Positions 1 to 11,219 of a DNA stretch of 64,000 nt are shown in pieces. Each line of letters starts with the position of its first letter. The first letter of the stretch is position 1. The position numbers and the translations under genes are program-made. The notes under the pieces were generated by a model. That model was not told where the DNA came from. It did no database searches and saw nothing but the letters and a program-made list of their open reading frames with translations. The stretch spans positions 77,343,681 through 77,407,680 of the forward strand of contig CM055315.2 of NCBI GenBank assembly GCA_029255685.2, read 5' to 3'. Source of the stretch: Silene conica. Lineage: Eukaryota; Streptophyta; Magnoliopsida; Caryophyllales; Caryophyllaceae.

Positions 1-126
1 CACCATTTTTCAGTCAAAACAGGTAGTTGCCAAACACTCCCAAAATAATAAACTACCTGGTTATTTTTGCAAAAAAGTCATTTCAGGCAAATCAGGTAGC
101 TGAAATGGTTTGCCAAACGGAGCCTA
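1..126. mobile_element. Right end of an unidentified TIR element
   Basis: The stretch ends in a motif of the form TTGCCAAACGGAGCC, a common outer end of plant cut-and-paste MITEs. The words GGTAGTTGCCAAAC and GGTAGCTG recur inside it. The left end lies outside the window, so family and length cannot be given. Bases 127-188 show nothing further. Confidence 0.3.
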
Positions 127-365
127 ACTGTGCCTTTGAAACAAAAAATTCAAACGTGAGTCTTTTAGGCCCTGTTTTTTTAGCTCAATTTTAGTTGGGT
201 TTTGCTATATTCCGCCGCTAGTTTTACTCATTCCGTCCCTATAAATTACCAAATTGCCCCTTTTTGTTTATAGTTACTTTTTCAGTAAAAAAACCGTTTC
301 AAAAACTCGCAAATGAAACCGTATTAATAAATAAAAAAAATTTAAAAAAATGGCTCTTTCATATA

Positions 366-510
366 ATTCACATGAACAGGCCTGGGCGGGTTCATGTGAA
401 TTACATGAATAGGCCTGGGCGGGTTCATGTGAAATACATGAACATGCCTGGGCGAGTTCATGTAATTCACATGAACAGGCCTGGGCGAGTTCATGTGAAT
501 TACATGAACA
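366..510. repeat. 33-bp palindromic subterminal repeats, left side of the MULE
   Basis: Four units with an exact 33-bp period (CCTGGGC at 381, 414, 447 and 480). Each contains an inverted pair around GTTCATGTGAATTACATGAA. The array stops abruptly at 510, where the Helitron begins, and the same repeat resumes at 8018. Confidence 0.85.
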
Positions 511-2156
511 CTAGTGTAACACCCGTGAAAAATCACGGGTTGTGTACACTTACTTTTAAAGATGACAAAAGCAAATTCATTTCATTATATAACAATTCTA
601 TTTATTCGAACAAATTGATTTTTAACGGGGTTGTTTTGCATATAAGATATGTTCGGTCAAAAGGTGAATTTCCTGGTACACTAATTTTCGAATATCTGTT
701 ACCAATGATGGAAATATTTGGATTAATTATGATAACATAAATGAATAAGATATATAAGAAAAAAACAATAAACGATTAAAAAAAAGATTAAATAATTAAT
801 AATGATTAATTTGGAAAGTTATTGTATTTGCTGAATTGGTGACAGAACTTAAGTTGACGGACAAATAGGATGAATAAAATAACTAATTAGGTAGAAATCT
901 AAATTAAATGGGTGTATTAAAATTCGATAATCTAGGACAAAAATTACAGTTTCTCGAAAACCTCCTTGTAAACAACATTCGCTGATGTAAAAAATATGGA
1001 CTAATAAAATAAAAAATTACCTAGACATAATAATTAATGAAAGATGGAGATATAATAATTAATGAGAAAAATCAATTACTGGATGATGGATAAAGATGAG
1101 TTAGAAAAATAGGGAGAAAGTTACATAAAAAAGAAAAATGGAGAAAAATGAGATTACAGACTTTTTTTTCAAAAATAATTAAGAAAAAGACTAAAATAAC
1201 CCCGATGTACAATAGCATTGTACATCTGGTGGTATAGTCCAGGAACTGTATAATTAGGATATTTTGTAACCTTAATTCATATTCAGAAATATTAACAATC
1301 ATTAACATAATTTCAGCAATGGAATATATTATATCATATTATATACCACATTTTCCAAAATACCATAGGATATTATATTCCTCGTAATGCCACATTAATA
1401 TATTTGTCAATCATCATGGATCACTAAGAAAGTAATTGATATCGCTTAAATAAAATAAAATTCTTTACAATGCATGGTTCACGATAGTTTGACAGTGGTA
1501 TTAGACATGCATTCGGTTCTATTTGGTAAATCTAATACGATTATGTAGTTGGTAAATCAATTGTAGTTGAAAATTGAAATATTAACTCAAATCTAATAAG
1601 CTAGAAAAATAATAGACATATTTGGTGTACCCGTCATTAAATCTGTCATATTTTGTACCCGTCATTAATTAATACGATTATGTATCATACGAAATCTTTC
1701 TATATATTCTCTAAATAATTAATATTCTCTAAATAATTGTTTAGAGAATATAAAAGGCAAATTAGAAAATCTGACTTGTTTTACGTTGTCTTTTTTGATA
1801 GATAAAACACGTTTTTTAAATCAATTAGGAAATCTGACTTGTCAAATTTCAAAGTATTATATTTTTCGGAAAAATTGTTTTGTGAGGGTGAATGTGAGGG
1901 CGTCATATTTTTAATAAAATTTAAATTAACCCAATTTAATAAGGTATTGTTACATTCTTAAATTAACCCGTCATATTTTGTACGAATTTGAAACTATGTG
2001 GCAAAATAAGTTAATGGTGAAAAATAGAGGATTCGATAAAAATTACTTTATATTTGCAAATCATTAAAGGCAACTTTATTAGTTTACAACGTAATTATCT
2101 TCAATGATTCTCGAACTTTATATTTAGGATTTGTTATTAGTATAATCTGATTGGTA

Positions 2157-2354
2157 GGGAATATATATGGAATATTTAGGATTTGTTATTAGTATAATCT
2201 GATTGGTTATTATTAGTATAATATTATAATATTTTTAATATTTAGGGAATCTCGGTATAATATTTAGGGAATCTTGGAATTATTATAATAATAATAATAA
2301 TATTATTATTATAATATTATAATACATAAAAATATATGACTTGGCATAAATTGA
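2157..2354. repeat. 198-bp direct repeat, left copy
   Basis: This copy and 7696-7893 appear identical by eye at a constant offset of 5539 bases. It is Helitron sequence ending exactly at the CACTA insertion point. It contains an AT-only stretch of TAA/TTA triplets (about 2280-2325) that can form a long hairpin, and a shorter internal repeat of a 34-bp segment (2121-2154 and 2174-2207). Confidence 0.9.
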
Positions 2355-2376
2355 CACTACTACAATTTTGATCAAC

Positions 2377-2790
2377 GAGAACGGTTAGAAAGCGTTCTTA
2401 AAGCTGTTTTGGACCGTCCTGTGGCCAGGCGTTCTCGTTGATCAAAGAGAACGGTTAAAATTAAGTCAACCCGATCTCTTTGTTACTACAATAAGAACGG
2501 TCGCGCTCCATAACCGTTCTCTTTGATATATCACAAAGTCTATAACACACGCAACCGATCTCTTTGTAATTACAATAAGAACGGTAAGACTCCACAACCG
2601 TGCTCATTGATATGTCATAGAGGACGGTTTCACGCGGAACCGGTCTCTTTGATAAGACTGATTTATTTAGCGCCTTTTGTTTGTTAATTTCAAAGAGAAC
2701 GATAATGTTACAACCGTACTGTTTGTTATTGTCAAAGAGAACAGGCTATGCAAGGAACCGTCCTCGTTGTTCCAACTTTTTTTTAAAAAA
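2377..2790. repeat. CACTA subterminal repeats, left
   Basis: Repeated 10-14 bp words (GAGAACGGTT, AACCGTTCTC, GATCTCTTTGTTA) in both orientations. Such arrays are the binding sites of the CACTA transposase in characterised En/Spm elements. Confidence 0.75.
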
Positions 2791-3278
2791 AATATTTCTG
2801 TTTTTTTCCGTAACCCCTACGTGATTGAATCGTATAGCTCATAACAATTAAACCTGCATTACAATTCAGAAACTCCAACATGTTTTATACAACTAAAACC
2901 TTTATATTTATTTTGAATTCATAATGAATAAATTCTTAGAAAAAAATACAAAGTCTCATCATGTTGAAGAGTCTAAATGCTATAAATATCAAAAATACGT
3001 ACAAAACATAAATGAAAAATCATTCATGAATAAAAATAATAATGAACCCTAGAGAGCAAAACAATTAAATCTGCATTACAATTCAATACTCCAGCATGTT
3101 TTATATTTATTTTGAATTCATAATGAATAAATTCTTAGAGAAAAAAAAATACAAAGTTTTATCATGCTTAAGAGTCTAAACACTATCAATATAAAAAATA
3201 CGTACAAAACATAAATGAAAAATCATTCCGGAATAATAATAATAATCAACCCTAGAGAGCAGGCGACTATCAACAACA

Positions 3279-3536
3279 ATGGACAAAATCATAAGAGCTG
3301 ATCAATCAACAATGGAGAAAAAACGCTTGAGATTTGCAAAAGTTATAGTGGAACTGGCTGTTGGTAAAACATACAATGACAAAATCAGATTCAACAGAGT
3401 TCTAGTGGAACTGGCTGTTGGTAAAACATACAATGACAAAATCAGATTCAACGATGAACATGGAGAGATACTTACAGTGACCTTGGAATATGAATGGAAG
3501 CCAAGCATTGTAGAGGCAAACAAGGATTGGACATGA
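3279..3536 (+). pseudogene. Fragment of a LINE ORF1-like (DUF4283/zinc-knuckle) protein
   Basis: An 85-codon open stretch inside the CACTA element. Its second half, with EHGEILTVTLEYEWKP, looks like the segment just before the zinc knuckle in ORF1 proteins of plant L1-type LINEs (a V-E-V run followed by YEWKP). A 57-bp segment (19 codons, beginning VELAVGKTYND) is tandemly duplicated in frame at 3348 and 3405. Downstream of 3536 the resemblance is lost and the expected cysteine motif is not seen. It is a captured or nested remnant. The LINE assignment is from motif recognition only. Confidence 0.4.
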
Positions 3537-6500
3537 AACTAAGCATTGTAGAGGCAAACAAGTAGAGCTCAAAAAACTGACTGGTAACCAAATATCGAAA
3601 GCTGTCCACAAGCAGAAATTACCAAATTTTGCTAGCAGGGACTAGCACCGTGCAGCAGAAGCAGCAGTCAGCAAACATTTTGCAGCAACAACATCAGTCT
3701 GAAGGGAGTGCTCTAATGCATCAGCAATATCAGACTTCAGGAATTGCTAATATGCAGCAACAAAGTCTGCAGGAAATGCTAGCGTACAGCAGCAATATCA
3801 GTCTGATCACTTCAGTTAAATAAATCGAACAATGACGGGTATGTCCGCCTTCAATGAGAATTTGTGTGAGAAGTTATGGAGACCTTGTTGGCTTTAGCAA
3901 TTTTGTTGAGTTGGTCAATGATGAAGCCTTAGCCCTCGGATGCTGGCACAATGAACTGAAGTCGTTAACAGCAACATTGTTTGCGTCGGCCCATGATTCA
4001 AGAGCTTGTGTATTCGGGTTTACAACGGCTGCCAGGAAGGACTGAAAACTATCTCCATACACCCATATCTGAATCAGAAAGACATCAGTTGTATCAATAT
4101 TAGTCGAACTCTGTCAGAGTTGTCGAAAAAGCGTGTTAATCAAAATGCACCTAATGTCAAGTACCCTGTAGTAGGGACAGTAGGGACAGGGCTATAGAAT
4201 CAGCCATTTTTAAGGCCTAAGGACGACTGTCAGGCCGACACACCAATTGATATCGCTACTAAACTGAAACCGGAATTAAGCACTATGAATGCAGTATTAG
4301 ACGCAGGCTTCCACCAAGACCCTCTTTTAACTGAAGCAACAAAGTTAATGATAATGAGGTTCAGACTTCAGAGTGACTAATGATCAGAATTCGGGCAGTT
4401 TAAATCACCTTGCTGAAAACAATCTTGTCGAAAAAAAGGCGATGCTTCTTCATGCTTATACCCTGAATTCATGTTGCTCAATTTGCTGCATATACACAAT
4501 TTAGGACAAATGAAGAATTAGATTCAAATTTAAGCCGGGAATCGAGATATTGTGTTGCTCAGACTAGGCGGTATGTATTTAACACGGCCACGTGGGAAGG
4601 ATGTATCGGATTAATATAGAGAGGGGAACAGAAATTGCAGATTTCAGTACAATAAATTTTGCGAGGGACTGTTACGTACTAGGAGTAGGCGAGATTGAAT
4701 AATGTACGTTTCACGGTACCACTTGAATTGATCTTCTCCGTTAAACCTGAGAGTGGGAGTGTGGGACAGTACGCCATCAAAAGCTTAAACATGTCGCTGT
4801 TTTTCAGTAAAGCGGAGACTGTAACGCACTTGAGTAAAGTCGCTGTTATAATTTGACGTTCGAGGTAAAAACATGAACTCAGTAGAAATGCGGTTAGTAT
4901 TACCTGTGTATATTCTATCCAACACGCAAGGAACAGTGCAAAGTATAGTTGGTTTCAGCTATTTAATGTCATCAGATAACAGCTTGACATCCTGAACAAA
5001 CAACCAGTTATCAGAGTACAGAAAAATCTAAATTTCACGAACAATGGCTTCAAGGTTTGATACAAGAAGCATCAGAATCAAAGTGAGCTCATACTCTTTT
5101 AGTAATCGTAATGGTGTTATGTCGATAGTGACTCTTTCAGCTAGTGCTACTGCTGCTGTTACTTGATGCTGGTTGTTGTTGCTACTGCTGGTTGTTGTTG
5201 ATGTAGTTGGTTGTTGCTGGCTGCTACAACTGCTGGTTGCTGATGGTGGTGGCTGCTGGCTGCTGTTGGCTACTACTGGCTGCTGCCTACCTGAAAAATA
5301 ACATCAAGAAATTAGAAGGAACAAATCACAGACAGAAGTTGATGCTTGTTATAGGCTTACCATTCAAAGACACCTCTCCATGGCATTTGGTATGTGTTAA
5401 CCAGTAATGCCCAATCCAGTTTACGAAAGTTCCAATTTAAAGAGACGGACCTGGATAAAAACCGTTGCCCGCATCTGTTGTATGATTGTATTACCTACGA
5501 AGATCCGAATATCCTGGTACATCTATTAGAGTTCCGAAAGTTCCTATTTATGCAGGAATCCAATTGTAAGCTCTTTAGGGAAATGAGAAGTGTTAGCAAA
5601 TTGTAACCAGTAATGCCCAATCCAGTTACGAACTTCCTGAAATGAGAACTTTTGAGCCTCTAATGCAAATTGATGTTGGCCAACAGATTTTGATGGATCA
5701 TACGACTATGCCCTCTAATTCTTGAAAATTATATTTTTGATACTAATATACCAAAACATTAAATCTGTACATCCTCTCCTTGGCTCCTCAATCCCGTTCC
5801 AGAAAACAAATTTGGTTCCTCAAATCATATAGTTTATCAATCAAATTATTAACAAATCATATACTATTATTATTAAATTATAAATCCAAACAATAAGAAC
5901 TCAAATGATATAGTTTATCAACAATAAATTCAATAACACAACAACAATCGATGGTATGATATTGATAAGATGCTACTCCGTAGAATTTTAATGAAGATAC
6001 GATAATTGATATGTGACGTACGGTAATTGATATGGAACGATAAATACCTATCTTTGCTTGCGTGGTGTAGTCAGAAAACCCGTAGTATTAACTGATGCGA
6101 AAACCGGTAGTCTGCGAGTTCAAATTGGAGTGTCGATGGAGGCGTGATGAAATGGAGACGACAGTTGGCGATGTGGGTGATGATGTTTGAGGGAATCCTG
6201 AAGAGTTTATTATTTGGGAACATGAACAAGAAACAAAATTGGTCAATACATGTATATCGGATTATCGGTAGAGGTGAATTTCACAAAAGGGTTTTTGAGT
6301 TTTGTCGGTTGTAATTAGAAATGCTACAAATACATATAAAAATGAAGGTATGGTGGCATTATCATTAGATTTAAGTGTTATTTCGTTATTTTTAATGGAG
6401 GTATGGAGGTATGGTGGCATTATCACTTAAAACCCGTAGTATTTTTGCTTGCTTGCTTGTCGGTTGTATATATTTTCAATATATACAAATACATTAAAAA

Positions 6501-7375
6501 TATCGTTCATTGACATTATCATTAGAGTCGTTATTAATGTCGGTTGTTAATACAACCGTCACAAAGAAGGTATGGTGGCATTTTTTATTGAGAACGGCCA
6601 TAAATAACTTATGTTATCACGTTATTTCTCAATTAAATCGCCACGGTAATACTCCTATATAGATAAAAATTTCATTCTCGCCAATTTTTTGGGCCTTTTG
6701 CGTCTTTTGTATCAAAAATGCCACGATAACCGCGTTGTGATAGGGTTTTTTATACTAGTATATCCACTATCCAACTATAAAGGGTTGTAACTAAACTTGT
6801 CGAGGTGATAGGGCGGGTCATGACAAATACGAGTTTTGGGCTGGGTAAGGTTAGAATACGAGCCGACCTGAACTAACGAATCATATCTGGTTTGAATCGC
6901 AAATCGAGATTTTAGGTTCTTAAACGTGGAAAAAACGGGTCTGGTCGAGATTTGACAAGTTTACTTATATAACTCCTATAAGTTTCTTACTTATACTTCA
7001 TACAAGTGAGAAGTCGATATATATGTGAATCGTCATCGAATAAAAGTGAAAAGAAATTGACTATTAAAGAGTCTTAATTACGGGTAATCATGTCAAATGA
7101 TAAAGATTAGGTAATTTTGATTCTGAATCGAAGTTTTGTTATTTTGATTCGGGTATGCCTTTGACTCCGGTCAATATAAGTAGTGTTATACTGTATTACT
7201 TAAGAAGTATAACTTTATTTAATAAATCAAAGCAACACTTACATAAAAATGTTGCATTTGTGAATGTACACTTATATAAATATTAAATGTTGTATTTGTG
7301 AATGTAGCGTGCAACACTTATATAGTAAGTGTACTTATATAATAAGTGTTATCTTTGTTAATATATTAATATATT
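3537..7375. other. CACTA interior without a recognisable gene
   Basis: Only short open stretches occur here. A CAG-rich part (about 3645-3800) would encode glutamine-rich peptide. A GCT/GTT-rich part (about 5160-5290) is a degenerate trinucleotide repeat. The phrase CCAGTAATGCCCAATCCAGTT occurs twice in near-identical form (about 5400 and 5607). From 5700 to 7375 the DNA is A/T-rich and I see no gene. Confidence 0.5.
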
Positions 7376-7695
7376 AAGACGGTCATTCATAATAAGCGTT
7401 CTCTTTGTTAATCTACGAGAACGGTCATACATGTTCAGCGTTCTCTTTGTTAATCTACGAGAACGGTCATACATGTTCAGCGTTCTCTTCGTTAATCTAC
7501 GAGAACGGTTATACATAATAAGTGTTCTCGTTGTTACTATTTTGATATATTAAGACGGTTGGTCAAACATAACCGTTCTCGTTGTTAGGCTACGAGAACG
7601 GTTCCTACAAATAACCGTTCTCTTTTGGAGTCATATATGAGCGCCAAAAATAAAGTGACAAAACATAACGGTTCCGCATTTAACCGTTCTTAAAG
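7376..7695. repeat. CACTA subterminal repeats, right
   Basis: Same words as at 2377-2790. A 60-bp unit running from GAGAACGGTCATACATG to the next CTTTGTTAATCTAC is repeated in tandem around 7410-7500. The array ends without the terminal CACTA inverted repeat. Confidence 0.75.
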
Positions 7696-7893
7696 GGGAA
7701 TATATATGGAATATTTAGGATTTGTTATTAGTATAATCTGATTGGTTATTATTAGTATAATATTATAATATTTTTAATATTTAGGGAATCTCGGTATAAT
7801 ATTTAGGGAATCTTGGAATTATTATAATAATAATAATAATATTATTATTATAATATTATAATACATAAAAATATATGACTTGGCATAAATTGA
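7696..7893. repeat. 198-bp direct repeat, right copy
   Basis: Duplicate of 2157-2354, lying where the CACTA right tip should be. It ends in ATTGA, the same bases that precede the CACTA left end, and is followed by the rest of the Helitron (7894-8017). Confidence 0.9.
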
Positions 7894-8017
7894 GGGTTCT
7901 TATTGGTCTACGAAACTGATTTTTGTGAGAGTGAATGTGAGTGAGCGAAAGAGTGAATGGTGGAATATTAGCGCGCCACGTATGCAGTTATACATTCTTC
8001 TTTTATAGTAATAATGA

Positions 8018-8160
8018 TGCCTAGGCGAGTTCATGTGAATTACATGAAAAGGCCTAGAAGAGTTCAGGTAATTCACATGAACATGCTTGGACGAGTTCAT
8101 GTAATTCACATGAACATGCCTTGGCCTGTTCATGTAATTCACATGAACGGGCCATTTTAC
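8018..8160. repeat. 33-bp palindromic subterminal repeats, right side of the MULE
   Basis: Continuation of the array at 366-510. Units of about 33-35 bp with TTCATGTAATTCACATGAAC cores, more diverged than the left side. Confidence 0.75.
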
Positions 8161-8918
8161 AGCTATTTTACATATTAAATAATGTGACGGAATTTAATTA
8201 AATCGATTAATTCCTAATTTTTTGCTTCTTCGATATAATTATATGAACCCGTATTGTTTCAACGTATACAAAACCGATTTCTTCTCCGTGTTGGTGACTA
8301 CTATACTCATCGTAATATCGATAATGTTGTTCCGCATTCCAATCATTGTTAAATCGATTCCGTCATTGCTGTAAGAACTATTATTATTGTACGATTCAAA
8401 AATATAATCGAAAATTGGTCCCATTAATCGATAAATATATTTGTTAAGTAATTTGTTCGAAAGAGAAAATGTCACAAAGTGATGATGTGTTGTAATTAAC
8501 TTTCATCTTAAGATTATTTTGGGTAATTATATTAACCCGTAATGTTTTTACCGTAAACAAAATTACTAAACTACGCGTATTCGTAACTATTTATACTTAT
8601 ATTATATGATTAACCAATATATTAATGGGTTAAATATTTTTCACAAAGACAATGGCAATCTTGCAACATTTGAAATGAAATTAGGGGCGGAATGAGTAAA
8701 GTAGGGGCGGAATATAGCAATTTTGTTTTAGTTTGTTTCCTGTCTGCTCAGCGTTATTCTGTTTAGTTCAGTTTATTTTCTTTCAGTTAAATTCACGAAT
8801 TAACTTTTACTTCAACTCTATTAAATTTAGCTAAGTTTCGTTCAATTAAGTTCAATTCAGCTTAACTCCTTTTAGCCGTCACCAGTCTTTTTGTTAACTA
8901 TGGTTTTTTATTTGTTAG

Positions 8919-9259
8919 TTATCTTGATCACGAGGAAGGAAAATTCACTCCAAATTTTCGTAGCGTGGAGATTCTAGAAATGGGAGACAAAGCGAAGATT
9001 GCTGTTCATATCAAACATAAATTGTTAGGGACGAGAGGTTGGACGAACTTTGAATGTCTGAAAGCAAAGGAGGAGCGGAGATTTGAGTTAGCTGTTTATG
9101 TACAAAATCTTGTGAAAGAACTAGAATCTGGGACAGAAACTCCAGGTCTGCAATTTGATTCGCCTTGTTTATACTGTTAAAACTCTTCGTCACAGTAATG
9201 CTAAATGGTTGGTTATCACCGTCGTAGCAGAATCAGCAGAGATAACAATGTCTGATTAA
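8919..9259 (+). pseudogene. Orphan MSL exons 5 and 6 (relic 1)
   Basis: A lone copy of the last exons of the MSL genes found further right. An acceptor (TTTGTTAG) precedes 8919. The exon runs open to a donor at 9145/9146 (CCAG|GTCTGC) and is 227 nt long, exactly as in MSL-A. It includes the family's VEILEMGDKAKI block and the FECLKAKEERRFELAV block. A second acceptor (GTAGCAG) precedes a short last exon 9231-9259 ending in TAA. If not spliced, the frame stops at 9180. Exons 1-4 are missing: the MULE ends 185 bp upstream. The frame and splice sites are still intact, so the loss is recent or the fragment is used in another transcript; the first is likelier. Confidence 0.8.
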
Positions 9260-9461
9260 AGAATGACGGAAAATGGCACTAGACGCGGCCATTGACGGAA
9301 AATTTAAATGGATGGGATATATTAAGTACCTGCTGGCTGCTGGATTTATTATTTGTTGATTGAAACTCTTTAATTAATTTCTTTTACTTGGATCGCTTAA
9401 AGCGATTCATATTGTCTGTTCGTATACCTGTCGAGAAATTACTACTCCGTACGTGTTATTG

Positions 9462-9830
9462 ACACTTTTTCCAATTTTCATAGCATGGAAATTTTAAATG
9501 TTGTGCGGAAGCATGAATATCTCGTGTCCAATATGCATAATAGTACGATATTGTTCACTTTGGCTGAAGCCTTCACGGATTTAATCTTGGGTTCATCCCA
9601 AAAGGTATCATGTTATTATATTTTGTACATTTATAAAGATGATTTTTCATATTTATACTACTGATGTGGGATATGAGTTTGCACCTAAGTACGTAACACT
9701 AGAAATGGGAGGCAAAGCAAAGGTGGTTGTTCATATCAGACATACTTTTCGGACAACTGAAGCTAAGGCTGGACGTACTTTGAATGTCCGAAAGAGAAGG
9801 AGAAGCGGAGATTCGAGCTCATGGATAGGG
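9462..9830 (+). pseudogene. Broken MSL exon 5 (relic 2)
   Basis: Two pieces of an MSL exon 5 lie in order. Around 9465-9500, CCAATTTTCATAGCATGG matches the start of the exon. Around 9690-9825, CTAGAAATGGGAGGCAAAGC and what follows match its middle, up to the R-R-R-R-S-G-D stretch at about 9800-9815. About 190 bp of unrelated DNA separates them and the frame is lost after the KRR motif. It is a dead copy downstream of relic 1, so at least two MSL copies once stood here. Confidence 0.7.
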
Positions 9831-10955
9831 AGTAAGGGCTTTTAAGGACCATCTATGGGGGTAGTGGGTGAATATAGTATTACAGTGTATAGTAAAAGCC
9901 TGGACTGGTGGTCTTATAAACCTTAATGGTTTCTTAATATTACTTACATGTTTACCAAAAAAATCGGCAGTTTTCACGAAATAACCATTTTTTGAGACAA
10001 AAGATTTTAATACTAGATCATAACTCGTGTTTATAAGCTCATAAAATAATGACTTTTTTTCAAATCGATGACTCAAATTGTGTTCGGTTAAAAAAACTTT
10101 TAACCTACAAAAACTCCTAACCACTAGAAATGAATACAACAAGATTTTTTCTAAAATCGTAATTTAAAGTTTTTTCTCTTATTTTTTCTCATAAATTCTC
10201 AGCATAAGTAACTTCAACATCATATATATCAAAATGTGCTGCAAATTCAAGTTCTCTCTTTTACTTTTCTCATAAATTCTCAGTTAAAACGGGTATAATC
10301 GTCTTAAACTTAATACGAGTCAAATAGTTAGAATATAACAAAAGTAAAATACATACAAAAAAAGCAATAAATTTACCTTACACTGGATTAACACAAAAAT
10401 TTCAAAGAGACAGTCACCCAAGTTATTGAGAAACCTCTCACATAAGTGAGTGAAGACCCACTGGAATTTTTGTTTTGCTATTTTAACACGGTCTCTCACG
10501 AGACCTGTTAATGTACTAATGAGATAATTCTTAATCCGTTTTTAATGTTAAAGCGAATATTTAAAGAGAGATTTAATTTGTGACTTTGTGACTCCTTAGA
10601 CCTCCTTTACCACCGAAAAAGAAGGGCATGTACGTACATACATGGTAATATAGTATGAATAGTATGATGGTTTAGGGCATGATTTTCTTGTCAGTTTGAC
10701 AAATTAGGACCATACTTAATTACCAAGTAGTTTTCATACTTCATAGTCTTGAGTCTTCGTATCTTTCCTACCCCCACTTCATAAACGGAATCATAACAGA
10801 ATCTAACAAACATTAGTATTAATTTCATCCAATCATACTATTTTCTTTTCATTATCTTTTCGGAAAATACTATGAAGTTACAAATGGCAATATATGTGTA
10901 TCCTTCCTTTAGGTCAAGCTCCTTAAAGATAGGTCCTTAAAGCTACATTTTAATA
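9831..10955. other. Intergenic DNA, no gene seen
   Basis: A/T-rich. Only short chance open frames. No repeat structure or RNA gene recognised. Confidence 0.5.
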
Positions 10956-11217
10956 CTCCGTCCGACCCAGGCAAATGATAACACTTGTTTTTTGATACTA
11001 TTTATGGTCGTAGATTTTTTTTGATATTACTCTTAATTTATAAGACAAAATATAGTCATGTGCGATTTATATTGATTTATCATCGTCATGAATAAATGCA
11101 ATGAGAATATCAAATTTGTATAATTTTTAATAATGTATAATTAAAGATATTCACGTTGCAAACATATCTCGACAAGTGTAATAAAACAGGTGTTACTATT
11201 TGTTGGATTAGAGGAAG
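10956..11217. mobile_element. Stowaway-like MITE (262 bp)
   Basis: The ends are CTCCGTCCGACCCAGGCAAA and its imperfect inverse ending in TTGGATTAGAGGAAG, flanked by TA on each side (10954-10955 and 11218-11219). The inner arms ATGATAACACTTGTTTT and AAAACAGGTGTTACTAT also pair. This is the Tc1/mariner-derived Stowaway pattern. Confidence 0.7.
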
Positions 11218-11219
11218 TA

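Larger units (their letters stand above)
2355..7695 (+). mobile_element. CACTA (En/Spm) element with a missing right tip
   Basis: The element begins with CACTACTACAATTTTGATC at 2355, the diagnostic CACTA terminus, and is followed by a dense set of subterminal repeats around GAGAACGGTT. The same repeats occur at 7376-7690 near the other end. The expected right terminus (inverse of CACTACTACAA) is absent: the sequence breaks off at AACCGTTCTTAAAG and runs into a copy of the left flank. No intact transposase is seen. The interior instead carries gene-like and LINE-like fragments. It is therefore a defective, non-autonomous CACTA that cannot be mobilised by both ends. The 3-bp target duplication cannot be checked because the right end is lost. 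Confidence 0.75.
511..8017 (-). mobile_element. Helitron-1, minus strand, with a CACTA insertion inside
   Basis: The 3' end lies at 511 and reads, on the minus strand, a CCCGTGA/TCACGGG hairpin followed by GTTACACTAG, the hairpin plus CTAG end expected of plant Helitrons. The 5' end is at 8017 and reads TCATTATTACTATAAAAG on the minus strand, followed by a TACGTGGC motif, as in many plant Helitrons. Insertion is between A (510) and T (8018). Removing 511-8017 joins the flanks into GAACATGCCTAGGCGAG, which fits the surrounding 33-bp repeat and is strong evidence for both ends. Without the CACTA and its duplicated flank the element is about 1.9 kb. No RepHel protein is visible, so it is non-autonomous. 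Confidence 0.8.
198..8725. mobile_element. MULE-like TIR element, host of two nested insertions
   Basis: The two ends are inverted copies of each other. The left end reads GCTATATTCCGCCGCTAG and continues to ACTCATTCCGTCCCT at about 240. The right end (about 8685-8725) reads the same on the minus strand with a few changes. The flanks carry a near-perfect 9-bp direct repeat, TTTTAGTTG at 189-197 and TTTTAGTTT at 8726-8734, the target-duplication length typical of Mutator-like elements. Both ends also contain the same 33-bp subterminal repeat. No transposase is visible. Without the nested Helitron the element would be about 1 kb, so it is a non-autonomous MULE. Family assignment rests on the 9-bp duplication and TIR layout only. 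Confidence 0.6.

Noticed and set aside
366-510. Regular 33-bp repeats, CRISPR-like at first sight
   Set aside because: Units are contiguous without unique spacers and lie at a transposon end in plant DNA.
264-740. 158-codon open frame on + (and a minus-strand frame at 342-536) with HMNRPGRVHV-like repeats
   Set aside because: The repeated peptide is only the 33-bp palindromic transposon repeat read through, and the frame crosses the Helitron boundary at 511.
5160-5407. Trinucleotide-rich open frame (cysteine/leucine/alanine-rich)
   Set aside because: It is a degenerate GCT/GTT repeat; the frame is a by-product and has no known motif.
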